In this document: positions 34,501 through 45,187 of the stretch, piece by piece
Numbering within the stretch: position 1 is the stretch's first letter
Layout of the letters: the number at the start of each line of letters is the position of its first letter
The notes under the pieces: model-generated
Told to the model about the DNA's origin: nothing
The model's database searches: none
Seen by the model: the letters and a program-made list of their open reading frames with translations, nothing else
From: Yarrowia lipolytica
Taxonomy: Eukaryota > Ascomycota > Dipodascomycetes > Dipodascales
Length of the DNA stretch: 64,000 nt
Direction of reading: 5' to 3'
Assembly (NCBI RefSeq): GCF_001761485.1
Contig: NC_090775.1
Span: 2,239,001 to 2,303,000 of the forward strand
Made by a program: the position numbers and the translations under genes

Positions 34501-36681
34501 GTCGTTGGACTGAAGGAGAATAGTCAGAGCGTTTCGGATCATCTTAAACTCCAGACCAATAGATCGGCCCATGAAAGCGTAGTCAGCGTCGTTTGGAGCT
34601 CCCATCTGTGCGAGATCCTCAGCGTCGTTGGTGTCATCGTCATCGTCAGAAGCATACTCCTCAAGATCGACCTCTTCATCGGGAGCACCTGAAGAGGAGG
34701 CAGCTCGAGATCGCACAGAAGCAGATCCAGTAACAACGTCAGAAGGAGACAGCTGGTTGTTACTGTAGGCAGAAATGGGTCGTTCGGAAGCAGCAGCGGG
34801 GATGGCGGGGGGAGGGCCTGAAGGAGGAGGCAGATTGTTACCACTGGTAGCGGCAGTAATACCGCCGGCAGCGGCACCAGCGGCAGCTCCGTGAGAAGCT
34901 CCGCCACTGGGAATGGCATTGCCAGCGCCTCCTGTGTTAGCGCCTCCTGCAGCTCCACCTGCTGTAGCAGCTGATCTTGTTTTCTTCTTGCTGCCACCTT
35001 CCTGGTCCTTGGCCCATCTGATGGCGTTGCTAATGTTCCAAACCCACTTGTTGGTCTCAACGTGATGCTTGGCCTTGAGGTGGAACTTATAGCCGCCCTG
35101 GACCTTTGAGCCAACCTCGAACTTGAGATCTTCGCTCTTGTCGAGCCGTACGTAGGCGTTCTTCATGTTGATAGAGCCTCGACAAGTGTCGGTGCTGTCC
35201 TGCTTCTTGTAGTAGGACAAAACACCATCCTCAAGCACAAACCAACGCAGCTTGTATCCAGAAGTGAAGTTGGTCCACTTTTTGAGGAAACCCTTCATCT
35301 GAGGAGCGGGGTTGGACTGCTTGGGGGGTCCGTTAGCGATATCAGCCTCGGAAATGACTTGCTGCTTGGCAGTAGACTTTTGGAGCAACTGTCGAATGGT
35401 TTCGTCCTTGGTCAGATCTGAGGGGAGCTGGCCATTCTTGTTTCGAACAAGAGGGTCACCTCCGTGCGATAAGATAAACTCGACCATTCGAGCATCTCGT
35501 CTGTGTGCAAAGTCGTGGAGGACGGTGGATCCAGTCTCGGGGTTGTGGCCATTAATGTCGAGAAGAGACGACGATCTGGGGTTGGTCAACAGAGCGTCAA
35601 TTCCCTGAAGATCGCCACGGTCGAACGCCACCTTCATCTCGTTGGAGATCTTTTCCACAAACTTGTTTCGCTCCGTCTGAATCGTCTCTGCAATCTCGGG
35701 GTATCGGGCAACCTCCATGGGCTGTCGTCCCAGCGAGTCCACGAGGGTATCGTCGATCTCGGGCTGCTGCAGCAGAAACAGGACCACCTCGTCTCGGCCC
35801 TGCTCAGCGGCTAGATGCAGGGGGGTCTTGTTGTAGATAGTGTCCTCATCGGAAGGCGCAGTCTGTGCGTTGACATCAATATCGGGGTACTTCTGGAGCA
35901 GAAACTTGACCACCTCGAGGTCAGATACCTGCACGGCAATGTCGAGCAGATCGTTTCGAAGCTCCGTGTTGGCGTGGGGACCCTCGGCAATAGCCTGGAT
36001 TCGCTCCAGATCGTTGGATCGGAGGGTGGACACAATCTTCAGTCGAGCAATAGATCGCTCCACATTGTTGTCTGTGTTAGAGAGGGGTAAAGAGTGAAGG
36101 AAGGTACAAAGACGGACAGTTGCACAAACAGGCAAGTTGCGCTTTCACCAGGTGTCGGAACGAGATTCCAATGGGGTATCTGTGCATCCTGGATACTTTG
36201 AATATCACGGCGTGAGATAGTGGGCTGTTGGTGTGATGAACCACATGCAGAATACTAAATTACTGTAATGGTCCAACTAAGGTGATGTCGGGTGGGGATG
36301 TCCGATGGTGGCTGGCAATTCAATTGCTGTCGTTTCGGTTTCTCATTTGCGCCAGTATGGTAACTTCTTCATCTCTGTCAATCATTCAATGTCGTGGTCT
36401 TTGTTGCCCGTGTCGTCCGTGTCGTCCGTGTGGTTGTAATGACCTTGTCTTGTCCATGTAGTCGTCCGTGTCTGTGTCGTCTCCTATCTCATTTACTCAC
36501 TCTGAACTTGCAAGGTAGGCTCGGAAAGAGGCTGTTGCTGGGTTGTGGACGGGGTATGGTGATTCGCAGACTGAGGCTGGCGCTGCTCCTGGTACGAAGC
36601 TGGCACTGGTGGCGCCTGGGTCTGGATCTGGGAATTGGGCTGTCGGGAAGCCCGGGGATCCAGCGTTTTGGGCTGTGACAT
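31519..36681 (-). CDS. Oxysterol-binding protein with ankyrin repeats, PH domain, FFAT and ORD (Osh1/Osh2 type)
   Basis: Lipid-transfer protein at ER contact sites. Exons 36681-36501 (60 codons plus one base) and 36071-31519 encode 1577 residues; the 429-nt intron has GTGAGT and ends CTAACACAG. Order: a disordered Pro/Gln-rich N terminus; ankyrin repeats (about 70-300, e.g. TPLHLAAEQGRDEVVLFLL); a PH domain (about 317-415, starting MKGFLKKWTNFTSGYKLRWF); a coiled-coil segment; an acidic FFAT-like motif (DDEFFDADD, about residue 720) for VAP/Scs2 binding; a very long Gln/Pro/His-rich linker; and the ORD (about 1207-1560) with the signature EQVSHHPP near 1314. The domain set matches S. cerevisiae Osh1/Osh2 (about 1190-1280 residues), but the linker is much longer. 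A single gene of this type may serve both roles. Confidence 0.95.
33211..33282. repeat. 18-bp coding minisatellite (Gln/Tyr)
   Basis: Tandem units of about 18 bp of the form CTGCTGCTGCTGACCGTA encode repeated GQQQQY (minus strand) in the linker of the oxysterol-binding protein. Such arrays vary in length between strains. Confidence 0.8.
33587..33645. repeat. 15-bp coding minisatellite (Gln/His)
   Basis: Tandem units of 15 bp of the form CTGCTGCTGACCGTG encode repeated HGQQQ in the same linker as the 33.2-kb array. Confidence 0.8.
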
Positions 36682-37708
36682 GGCGGGGGTGGTGATGGCT
36701 ATCCAGAAGGAAGAGTCGCTCGGTCGGGGTCCTCAGGTACAAAGTGACGTGGAAGAGAACGCGTTTCTTTACCCTTCACTAAGATTGCTAAAACCGCTCT
36801 GAGTTATAGACATTTGGACACTCCTCCAACGTGCACCACACATGCACCACCATAAAGAAAAGGCAATTTTAAGCTCTGCGCCGGCGTGTATGGTGTCCTC
36901 CCAAGTCAGCAGCTTTTTTTGCTCCATGTTATTTTCCGGACATGTGCGGCATTTTCCACAGGGGCGCTTACTAAGCCTTTTTTCGCGCCCCGCATCGTTC
37001 CCGACGTGTGCAATTGCTCTCAACATTATATCTCGCGGTCCAACCCTGCCGCTCGCAGCCCTACACCCCGGGTTGTGCACGCCTTACACTAACTCCATGT
37101 GATCCTTCTCCAATATTTCCAATAGACTTTGGCGCACATGCTTCCTCCCCGACCTACACACAGCACAGTTACGAGCCGACCCGAGTGTTTGTAGTGATAT
37201 ATAGAGGATCCGGGGCTGGATCAAGGGGCGTTAGATTGAAGTTTGTGCTGAGATGTGATTTTCTTGGTAAAACGGGTGTTCAATTCTTGGGGAAAGCTGT
37301 TCTTGTTAGTTCCTTGCTCACCTCGATAATTCCACCATTGCTACTGTCTCATATCGGGCTGGTAAAGCTTTGGAGTTGAGCAGTATCCACATGTGTGTGT
37401 GAAAATGGAGGAGTTTCAGTTTCCGATCCAGTCCGCCATCCACCCAGTTGCCCGGCTTCGTTCTCTTCGCGGAGGCTGGGGAGTGTTTGGCACGTGAATG
37501 ACCTTAACCAGCTCACAATTACCTCTTTCCCTGCCCCTGCCTAGACTCCTCATGTATATGGTCTCCCTGCATGGAGAGCTCTGACACTGCCAAAGATACG
37601 ACGATCCTTCACCTGCCAGATTGCGAAAAGGAGCTAAGAGAACATGACACATGTGATACTGGCGGAAATGTGGCCCCCGAAGCATGAAACCATCAAGCCC
37701 CCTTTAAG

Positions 37709-37736
37709 CACACACACACACACACACACACACACA
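37709..37736. repeat. (CA)14 microsatellite
   Basis: Fourteen uninterrupted CA dinucleotides. Confidence 0.95.
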
Positions 37737-38695
37737 ATTGGTGAGTATTGCTGGTGTTCCATCTAAAACGTATGTGCCGATTACATGTGACTTGAAGGCT
37801 ATGACCATCTAGCTCTGGGTTTAGCTACTCGGTTGTAGATGACGTAATCTAGCGGGTCGCGTACGACACTAAACATGGACCAGGGTGCTACAGTACGTCC
37901 GAAAAGGAGACGACCGGGGGGTGGGGGGCCACTTCTGGGCTGGGGTCACGTGACCCCCTTTTTCGGCGCCTATCTTCAGCACTACGTTCCCCACCGCACC
38001 TCTGTTAGGTAGACCCCACTTCGAAACGGGGCTGTGCAATGTCAAAAGTGTCTTGGATGCACGCTACAGCTGAGGACACTGTGAATGTGGAAAGCCGGAA
38101 ATTGAAGATGACGTTGAAAACCAGCGTTAATTGAATCAGCAAAAAGAAACGTGAGAAGCTGGCTACTCCGAAAGTGATGATCCGCATTCTGGGACGAGTG
38201 CAAGTAGCGGTTGTTGACTACACGTCCTCCTCTGTTATATTTCGAAACAGCAGTTTAATTGAAACAGCATCTCGATTGGAACAGCAGCTCAATTGCACGC
38301 TCAATTACCTTGTTTACAATTCTCGTCAATTTTTTTTTCTTGCTCTACCCGATTCTTCCACACGTTGTTCCATACCTCCACCCAATCACATTGCCTTCAA
38401 AACCAAACTCTACAGTTGACCTACTTTGTAGTTGACGCGTCTCTTCAGACTCGCAGCCATAAGATTTCCGCTTTGGTGCGGGAATGTCGTTGAAATCTGA
38501 AGGACACTGTTGGACAAGAATGGAGGCACCCTTGCGTTTGAAGATCTGAGGTCATGTGACAGTATATCTTGCCAAAACAGGTATACGATTTCTGTAGCCG
38601 CTTTTTTTTCTGCATTACAACCAACTATTTTGGTCGTTGAAGTAGTTCCAGTTAGCGTCTTTAACAGAGTACTACGTGACGGACGGACTTCCAAT

Positions 38696-38788
38696 AACAG
38701 AAAGAAAGAAAGAAGAAAAAAAGAAAAAAAGAAGAAAAAAGAAATAAGAAGAAAAAAAGTGGGGGGGGGGGGGGGGGGGGGGGGGGGG
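38696..38788. repeat. Polypurine tract ending in a 28-base G run
   Basis: About 60 bp of A/G repeats (mostly GAAA and GAAAAA words), with isolated T bases, lead into 28 consecutive G residues at 38761-38788. The G run could fold into quadruplexes, and its length is likely to vary or be misread. Confidence 0.9.
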
Positions 38789-39062
38789 ACACGTACTGGT
38801 ACCAAGTACGGTTACGAGTAGTAGATGCTGTACAACAGAAAACAGACAAGACTTCGAGGGATTGTGGTAAGAATCGTCTTTATACAATTGATTAACCTTA
38901 CAAAATGTTTCTGACAAGACAATGACAAATAAAATACTTTTAGCTACCCACAATATGAGCTACATTCTACAGTACATCCATAGGACTTCCACCTGGTGGG
39001 CTTGTACCACTCCAGCTCACCTAGTAATAATGTAATTAGTTAGAACTTCCTCCCGCCTGCTC

Positions 39063-39458
39063 CTACTCCATCAAATACCACCATTCGTGGTTCTGGGTGC
39101 AACCATTCTCACAGGCAAACGCAATCGGATCCACCTTGTCTCCAAACAAAATGTAAAGAGCTACGGCCACGTTCATGATACGTTCTGGGCCATGCGGTAG
39201 AGTCCATAGACTGGGAATGTCTGCTTTTTGAAGTTTGGTACTCAACTGCTCTTCCTCGTCCTTCTCTCTGCTTCCTGAAAGGTGTTCGTGGGCCTGGTAG
39301 ACCTGACGAAGCACATTCTCATGTTCAATGTACTTTTTGGCCTTGAGTTGCAGCTCCGACTCTGTTGTGGAAAACTGTTGTAGCGGCTTGCCAGTCTCGT
39401 AGGCCTCGCAGTATACTGCAAACAGACATTGCAAGCTGGTCAGCTCATCGTTTTCCAT
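39063..39458 (-). CDS. Hypothetical protein, 131 residues
   Basis: A small acidic protein I do not recognise. The ATG at 39458 is the first in frame. The sequence looks genuinely coding: amphipathic helices (LTSLQCLFAVYCEAYETGK, YIEHENVLRQVYQAHEHL), a charged linker, then a compact C-terminal part (PHGPERIMNVAVALYILFG) ending in the Trp-rich WWYLME. There are no signal peptide, membrane segments or catalytic motif. It stands alone between two long intergenic regions. It could be the last exon of a longer gene, but I found no acceptor upstream. Confidence 0.5.
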   Translation of the reverse strand: MENDELTSLQCLFAVYCEAYETGKPLQQFSTTESELQLKAKKYIEHENVLRQVYQAHEHLSGSREKDEEEQLSTKLQKADIPSLWTLPHGPERIMNVAVALYILFGDKVDPIAFACENGCTQNHEWWYLME

Positions 39459-40450
39459 TTCATGCTCCGGTTTGTATGGCTAGACACACAGAGACGGCCA
39501 CGGTGGACTTATAAACACCGGTTAGCGTCATGCGGCTGGAATGAGGGGCTGAAAACCATCAACGTCCGAACCTGCTGAATCGACCCATGCCAAGTCCTTA
39601 CGTCATCATGGCCCACCGATGCTACATGCCAAGAGCGCTATAGGGCGCATCTTGACATATGGCAAGTGCTAGTGGATATAATGAGGGAAAAAATTACGCA
39701 CCCCCGGGCACCCAGGCCCCGTGCGTAGGTAACAGACGGCGTCATATCCGATCTTGCAACCTCCGAACCCATAATATAAACAGAGTCATGGGTCTCACTT
39801 GTCCTTACCCTGTGCAGTCTAAAACCACACTAACTAGTGCTAGTTCATCACCTACAGTATTGTTGAATGTGAGCCATTGGGAGATACGAACGCTCTTAGT
39901 GTCTTCGTTCATAGTCTTAATGGCATTGGTGTTATGAGCAGTCGCTGGTTATTGCACTACTGTACTCCTACTTGTAGCTATGAGGTTTCAGAGGAGGTTT
40001 TGTGTGCTTCTAGATCCAAGCGCTAGTCTCCAACCACCACCAGTCGATGAGCCCACATGTCAATCATAGAGGTCAGACAAGGTCTCGTATTATCGATTTA
40101 AGCAGCCAATTGAACTATCTTCTGGGCACACGACGAATCAAACTCCGAGGCTTCTTTTTTCTTACACTGGGGAATCAGTAGGAGCTTGGACTATGGTACC
40201 ATAGTACATCTGGTAACTAGTTACACGGCAGTCACGTACAGTACTCGTACAATATGTACTGTAGGCAGCATTTATCAAAATCTGAATGCACTAAAAATTG
40301 CCTTTATAATCATCACGCATCAGAATCGAACAACTTGGTCTTCATGACCCGCAGTTCGAACCCCATAAACACCTTGATCACCGACCAGAAAGAAACTTTT
40401 TTCGACTGCTGTGAAAAATCACCTCCAGATCACATCACCACATAAACACC
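39459..40450. other. 1-kb divergent intergenic region
   Basis: Upstream DNA shared by the 131-residue protein gene (minus) and the mitochondrial-type protein gene (plus). No gene recognised. Contains CTACTTGTAG at 39968-39977. Confidence 0.6.
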
Positions 40451-41299
40451 ATGAACCTGCGAACGTGTATCAGTGGCGTGCGACACCTGTCGACCTCGCG
40501 GGCCGTGTGCAACGCCCCCAAGCCTGGGCTGGAGAACTATGCCCGAGTGGTCGACTCCATCAAGAACGACCGGCAGAAGGCAGGTGACGAAAAGCCCAAG
40601 AAGAAGCTCAATCTGCGAAAGAAGAGCGTCTCTGAAGAGTCTTACGCCCCTGGAATGGGCCGAGTGACTGTGGGAGGATCTGCCGATGGCAATACCAACA
40701 AGCGGGTCGATCGCCGAATCAAGTTTGGCAACTCCTCCGCCATCAACGACAACCTGGTCTCCACCAACTACGATGCTGCCAAAGACAAGTTCCGAAAGCG
40801 ACGAACTCCCCTCGACAAGAAGGTGGTCCCCAAGCGATACGGAGAATACAAGGCCGATGAGGACCGAAAGGCTCCCCGAAAGCTCTTCAAGAATAACAGA
40901 GAGTCCAAGCCTGATGTCTCCAAGAGAGATGCTGAGGACGAGTTGCTGACCGATTACGTGACTGTTGCTGAGAACGCCCGTCTGCAGGCTGCTCTCGACG
41001 CCCTTGATTTCGAGAATAAGGATGTTTCAAAGGCTTTCGCTACCCTCATCACCTCCGAGGCCCAGCCCAAGACTAAGAAGATTGACACCGCCAAGCTGTT
41101 TAAGGACGCCTTTGATCCGTCCAAGGGCTCCACCTTTAACACAGGAGTGGCCAAGCCCGCAAAGGCCGACAACGCCGACTTTGTCGTCCACAACCTCAAC
41201 AAGAACTTCTCGTTGAACGCCGAGCAAGCCAACACTCTTCTGGACATTGTGTCCGGGAAAACCCCCATTGCCTCTCTCAAGATGAAGGAGGAGAACTAG
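40451..41299 (+). CDS. Basic, probably mitochondrial protein of unknown function
   Basis: 282 residues in one exon. The N terminus (MNLRTCISGVRHLSTSRAV) is Arg/Ser-rich with no acidic residue and looks like a cleavable mitochondrial presequence. The middle is very basic and probably disordered (KPKKKLNLRKK, KFRKRRTPLDKKVVPKRYG), as in many mitochondrial ribosomal proteins. The C-terminal part is more ordered (VHNLNKNFSLNAEQANTLLDIVSGKTPIASL). This overall plan fits a small-subunit mitoribosome protein such as mS46 (Rsm28), but I cannot confirm that from the sequence. Codon use is like that of well-expressed genes in the window. Confidence 0.7.
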   Translation: MNLRTCISGVRHLSTSRAVCNAPKPGLENYARVVDSIKNDRQKAGDEKPKKKLNLRKKSVSEESYAPGMGRVTVGGSADGNTNKRVDRRIKFGNSSAINDNLVSTNYDAAKDKFRKRRTPLDKKVVPKRYGEYKADEDRKAPRKLFKNNRESKPDVSKRDAEDELLTDYVTVAENARLQAALDALDFENKDVSKAFATLITSEAQPKTKKIDTAKLFKDAFDPSKGSTFNTGVAKPAKADNADFVVHNLNKNFSLNAEQANTLLDIVSGKTPIASLKMKEEN

Positions 41300-41513
41300 T
41301 ATGTATATAGTATGTGATGAATGAAAGAGGAAACGCACAGACGTGTCTAAGCGTTCCGCCCTAGTAGAACAGCCCGAGCGATGCACTTGCAACATTTTCA
41401 TAGACAAACACAACCACCAGCCGTACGAGAGTATTTGGTGTTATACTGGTAGATTCATTCAAATCATTAATCATTATTTTACATATTACTGATATGCTGA
41501 TGTTCCATCCCTC

Positions 41514-44500
41514 CTACTCCCTTCTAACCTCGGCATCAATTCTTGTCAACGCAGTCAGCTCGTTGGTCATGCTGACATTTTCACTTCGAGTCAAACTCTT
41601 CATCATCAGACTCTTGTTCTTGTCATTGGTCAGCTGTCGCAAAACATTCTTCAAGTACCCATTCAGAATCTCAATGGGCCAGTTTGGAGGCACCGCGTTG
41701 AGCACAAACTTGGTTTCAAGATGGTTGCCGTACTTCTCCATGACGTGACGACAGTAGTACACTTTTGTATCCTGGTCAGACGTGATCTTGAGAAGCTGCT
41801 TGAACAAGTGAGTAAAAAGAGACCGTTTGAGAATCTCATCCGCAGCAGGTGTACTTCCCTCCACATTGTCAACATTGGCACAATAGTCGACCGCAGTCTG
41901 ATAGTCAGTGAGATCGTGCACCAGCATATCAATGCATCTCTGATGGTCACCCAACTGGCCATAAATAATGACCAACTCCAACAAGAACTGGTTTTGATAG
42001 GGAATGAGCTTCTCTTGAAAACTAAGATAGTCTTCGAGAGTCAAGGACGACGACCAATTAACATCAAAATGCCACTTGGCGTCCCCGAATACACCTTTTC
42101 CACGAGATTTTTTGCCATTGTGAGACTTGTCATCGCCCTTCTCCTTCTTCTCTCCACACAGTCCCCGGTCAATCATTCGAATGATCTCAACACGGCTGGC
42201 CAAGGTGGTGTCGGTGCCCTTCTTCGACTTGAGGAACTCAAAGTACGACCGCTTAGGGGGGTTGAGAGCCCTGTACGCTGCTGACACCTCATCCTCGTCG
42301 TAGTCCTTGGCATCTTTGATGTCAGCAATGCACTCGTCAATCAGTAAACCAACATACTCCCCAACCATACTGACCTCACCCTCTACGAATAACATCTGTT
42401 GAAGGTAAGATTTCCAAGCCACCTGGTTCTGCATGGCCTTGATGGCGGTCGAGATCTTGTCCTTGTCCTCCTTGGAGTTAAACTTGATTTTCGAGCCTGC
42501 ATTCGAACTGTCCTGGTCCACAAAAATCGCCACGCCTTCCTGAGGAAACTTGTCGACAAGCCAGAGTCCATAAGCACGCACCAACTCTTTGTCTGAGCAT
42601 GTCTTGAGCAGCGCAGAAAGGCGCTTGGGGCCATTGGTGAATAAGGGCTCCTCAATGTCACCGGCAAGAATTGACTGCCAGATTTCACAGACAGAGGCAA
42701 TTTTGTTGACACGGAGATCGAGCAGCGAAAGTGGGTACCACTTCTTGTGCTCCCTGAGAATCTCCGCAGACTCAGAAATGCCCTTGTCGGTCACCAGCTG
42801 GCTCTCAACAAGATGCATGATAGCACCTGTGACAACATCAGACGAATCTTCGGCCGTATTCTCCTTTAACAGGTCGCTGGCACAATCGGAAACCAGCAAC
42901 TGGCACAGGAGTACCTCTAGCATCCATCTACCCTTGAAATCAGCAGTGTTGGGGTCTCGCAGATGGTACTGGCAGATATCGTAACAAGTATGCCACCATT
43001 TTCGTGAAACAACGTCCCCAGACTTGTCATCTGGAGCCACCATGCTTTTGGACACATCAAGAGCAGTAACCACACCATTGGGTACCTCCAACTTGTCCAA
43101 AATCTTGGGACAGAAAATGTACATGAGAATCTTCAGATCCAACAGGTAATCGTGGAAAGAGTTGGTCCATATTTGCTTGAAGTCAGCCTGTCTGTCATGA
43201 GACAAGTGCGACAAACATACCAAGAGTTGCAGATACTCTTTTTGGCGGTTGGCGGCCTCTGAATTGGCATTATCTCCATGTCCGAACGATTCCAATTCGA
43301 TATAGAGCTCTCCCAGCTTTTGCTGCTCGACTAGATTCTCCAGATGAAACAGTCGAGGGGTGGAGATGTATGTGAAGACTCCTTTGTCAGAGTAAGTAAA
43401 GATGTTTGAAGATGTTTTGCACCAAGAAGAGAGTTTGGTAGAGTGAGAAGACTCTTCTATGTCCTTAATGTCATCCTTCGAGCCACCTTTGTCCTTGGCG
43501 TAGACATCCACCAGTGTCAACTTGTTCACCATCTCTGGGAACGGAATATCGAACTGTTTGAGCACCTTGGAGATGGTTACCTTGGTGGCAGGTTCCACGG
43601 TGGCCTCGGTATTTTCCTTCGAAGCCCCTTCTGGCTTTTTAGCTTCTTCCCCGGCTTCATTATCGGTCCCCTTATCCTCGCCCTCTTCAGATTCACCCTC
43701 GGCATCTTCCATGTCCTTTTTGTCCTTCTTGTCCCCCTTGTCCTTGTTTCCATTATCACCGTCGGTATTGCTATCCTTCTTGCATTCCTGCTTGTCGTCA
43801 GACTTCTCCTCTTTGCTGACCTTATCATCCACTTCATCGCCAATCAAGACCTCTGTCTGATTGACGACATTATGGAAACACACTTTTTGACCAACAACCG
43901 CGCCAACAAGAGGATAATCGACAACCACCGAGGTAGGATAATCGTTCCACGCAATGGTACCCCGCGAAATGTCTCCATCACTGTTGATGATCATACCCAT
44001 GGCAGGATCTCCCTTCTGAGTTCCACATGCAACTAGAAACTCGGAATCTCCGACAAGGGCTGCGACGGGCTGCGGCTTGAGATCTGCTCCGCTGTCGGCA
44101 CCACTCCACACCTCAAACAAGGGCACTTTTCGTACTCTCTCAACGTCCACAAGATCATATGTCTTGGTATTACCAACGAGACAAAGACGGCCTCGACGCA
44201 CTCCTGTGAGAGCCTCTGCATAGCTCACGTCCTTGACGAGCTTCAGGCCGTTTGCAGACACATTGACGATTCGTATAGTGTTTTTCGTGAATGTAGTGAC
44301 GTGGACAGAAGATGCCGCTGCCGTGGGGTTTTTGAGAAGAGCTTTGCTGATGTCTTGATCTACACACATGTCCAGAACATCTCTGACCTTGCCAAAGCCG
44401 GAGGCAGGAGCGAACTCTGGCACTGAGAACACGGAGACAGTGGAATTGGACAGAACCAAAGCTCTGGAGATCTGGGGAAGTACCACAATCTTGTCGACGG

Positions 44501-45107
44501 TCCTGGTTCGGGTAGCATGCACCTTTTGCCTGCTGGCAATGATGTACTGTGGTGGTGCAATTTCACGTCCCCTGTCGGTAGAAGAGACCTCAATGTCCTG
44601 AACACAGAAGAAGTGCAGAACTTCTCCATCAGAAGTACCTAGATAGAGAGAGTTTTCTGTGTTAGAAGACGGAAATGATTGGAATTTAACTGTACTCATC
44701 CATCGTAGGAAATGTGTGATACCCCGCAGGGAACCGAGCAGCACTCGACACCCATGTCAGCAGTCACTTTGGACTATGGAAAGACACGTGGAAGGTACCG
44801 CAAACATGAATGTGTTTGTGTCGTTTGATTTCGGAGTTTGAAAGAATCGTCTTCGCCTCACTGAAGTGTGTGATCCCATTGCCGATATGCTGACATTCTT
44901 CCTCTCTCTCTCATACTCACCCCATGCTTCAATGCAGGTAATGGTGGCGCCCTCCAGCACGTCTGGAGCCAGCGTCTGCACCTTGAGATACGGCGGTGTT
45001 TCCATCGAGGCCTTGTTTTGAAGGGTCGCGGCGACGTGATGTGCTGTCTGTAGCAGGTCAACTGGAAGTGTGTTTTGTTGAACCGACGAGATAGGGTTGC
45101 AGGTCAT
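41514..45107 (-). CDS. Vps3/Vps39 (TGFBRAP1)-family endosomal tethering subunit
   Basis: Predicted subunit of the CORVET (Vps3) or HOPS (Vps39/Vam6) tether that bridges Rab-bearing endosomes or vacuoles before fusion. Exons 45107-44921 (62 codons plus one base) and 44656-41514 give 1109 residues. The 264-nt intron has GTGAGT and ends CTAACACAG. Splicing restores the N-terminal CNH beta-propeller motif TCIEAWENSLYLGTSDGEVL. A Lys/Asp/Glu-rich insertion of about 80 residues follows the propeller. The rest is helical, ending in the conserved C-terminal domain (VLNAVPPNWPIEILNGYLKN, RSENVSM). The C-terminal block and size favour Vps3, but Vps39 is not excluded. It is head-to-head with the PalC gene, another endosomal protein, with 80 bp between start codons. 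Confidence 0.83.
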
Positions 45108-45187
45108 GCAGACTACTCCGCGTCTTCATCAGGATTACAACCAGCAGTCTAAAATCAGCACGAGACTGCAACTAAACGACCGCGGAA

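Larger units (their letters stand above)
36682..39062. other. 2.4-kb intergenic region
   Basis: Left part is the promoter of the oxysterol-binding protein gene. No gene recognised. Contains a (CA)14 tract (37709-37736) and a long purine tract ending in G28 (about 38696-38788). Confidence 0.6.

Noticed and set aside
40345-40375. B-box-like GGTTCGAAC on the minus strand
   Set aside because: No A-box or acceptor stem at suitable distance; it lies in the promoter of the gene at 40451.
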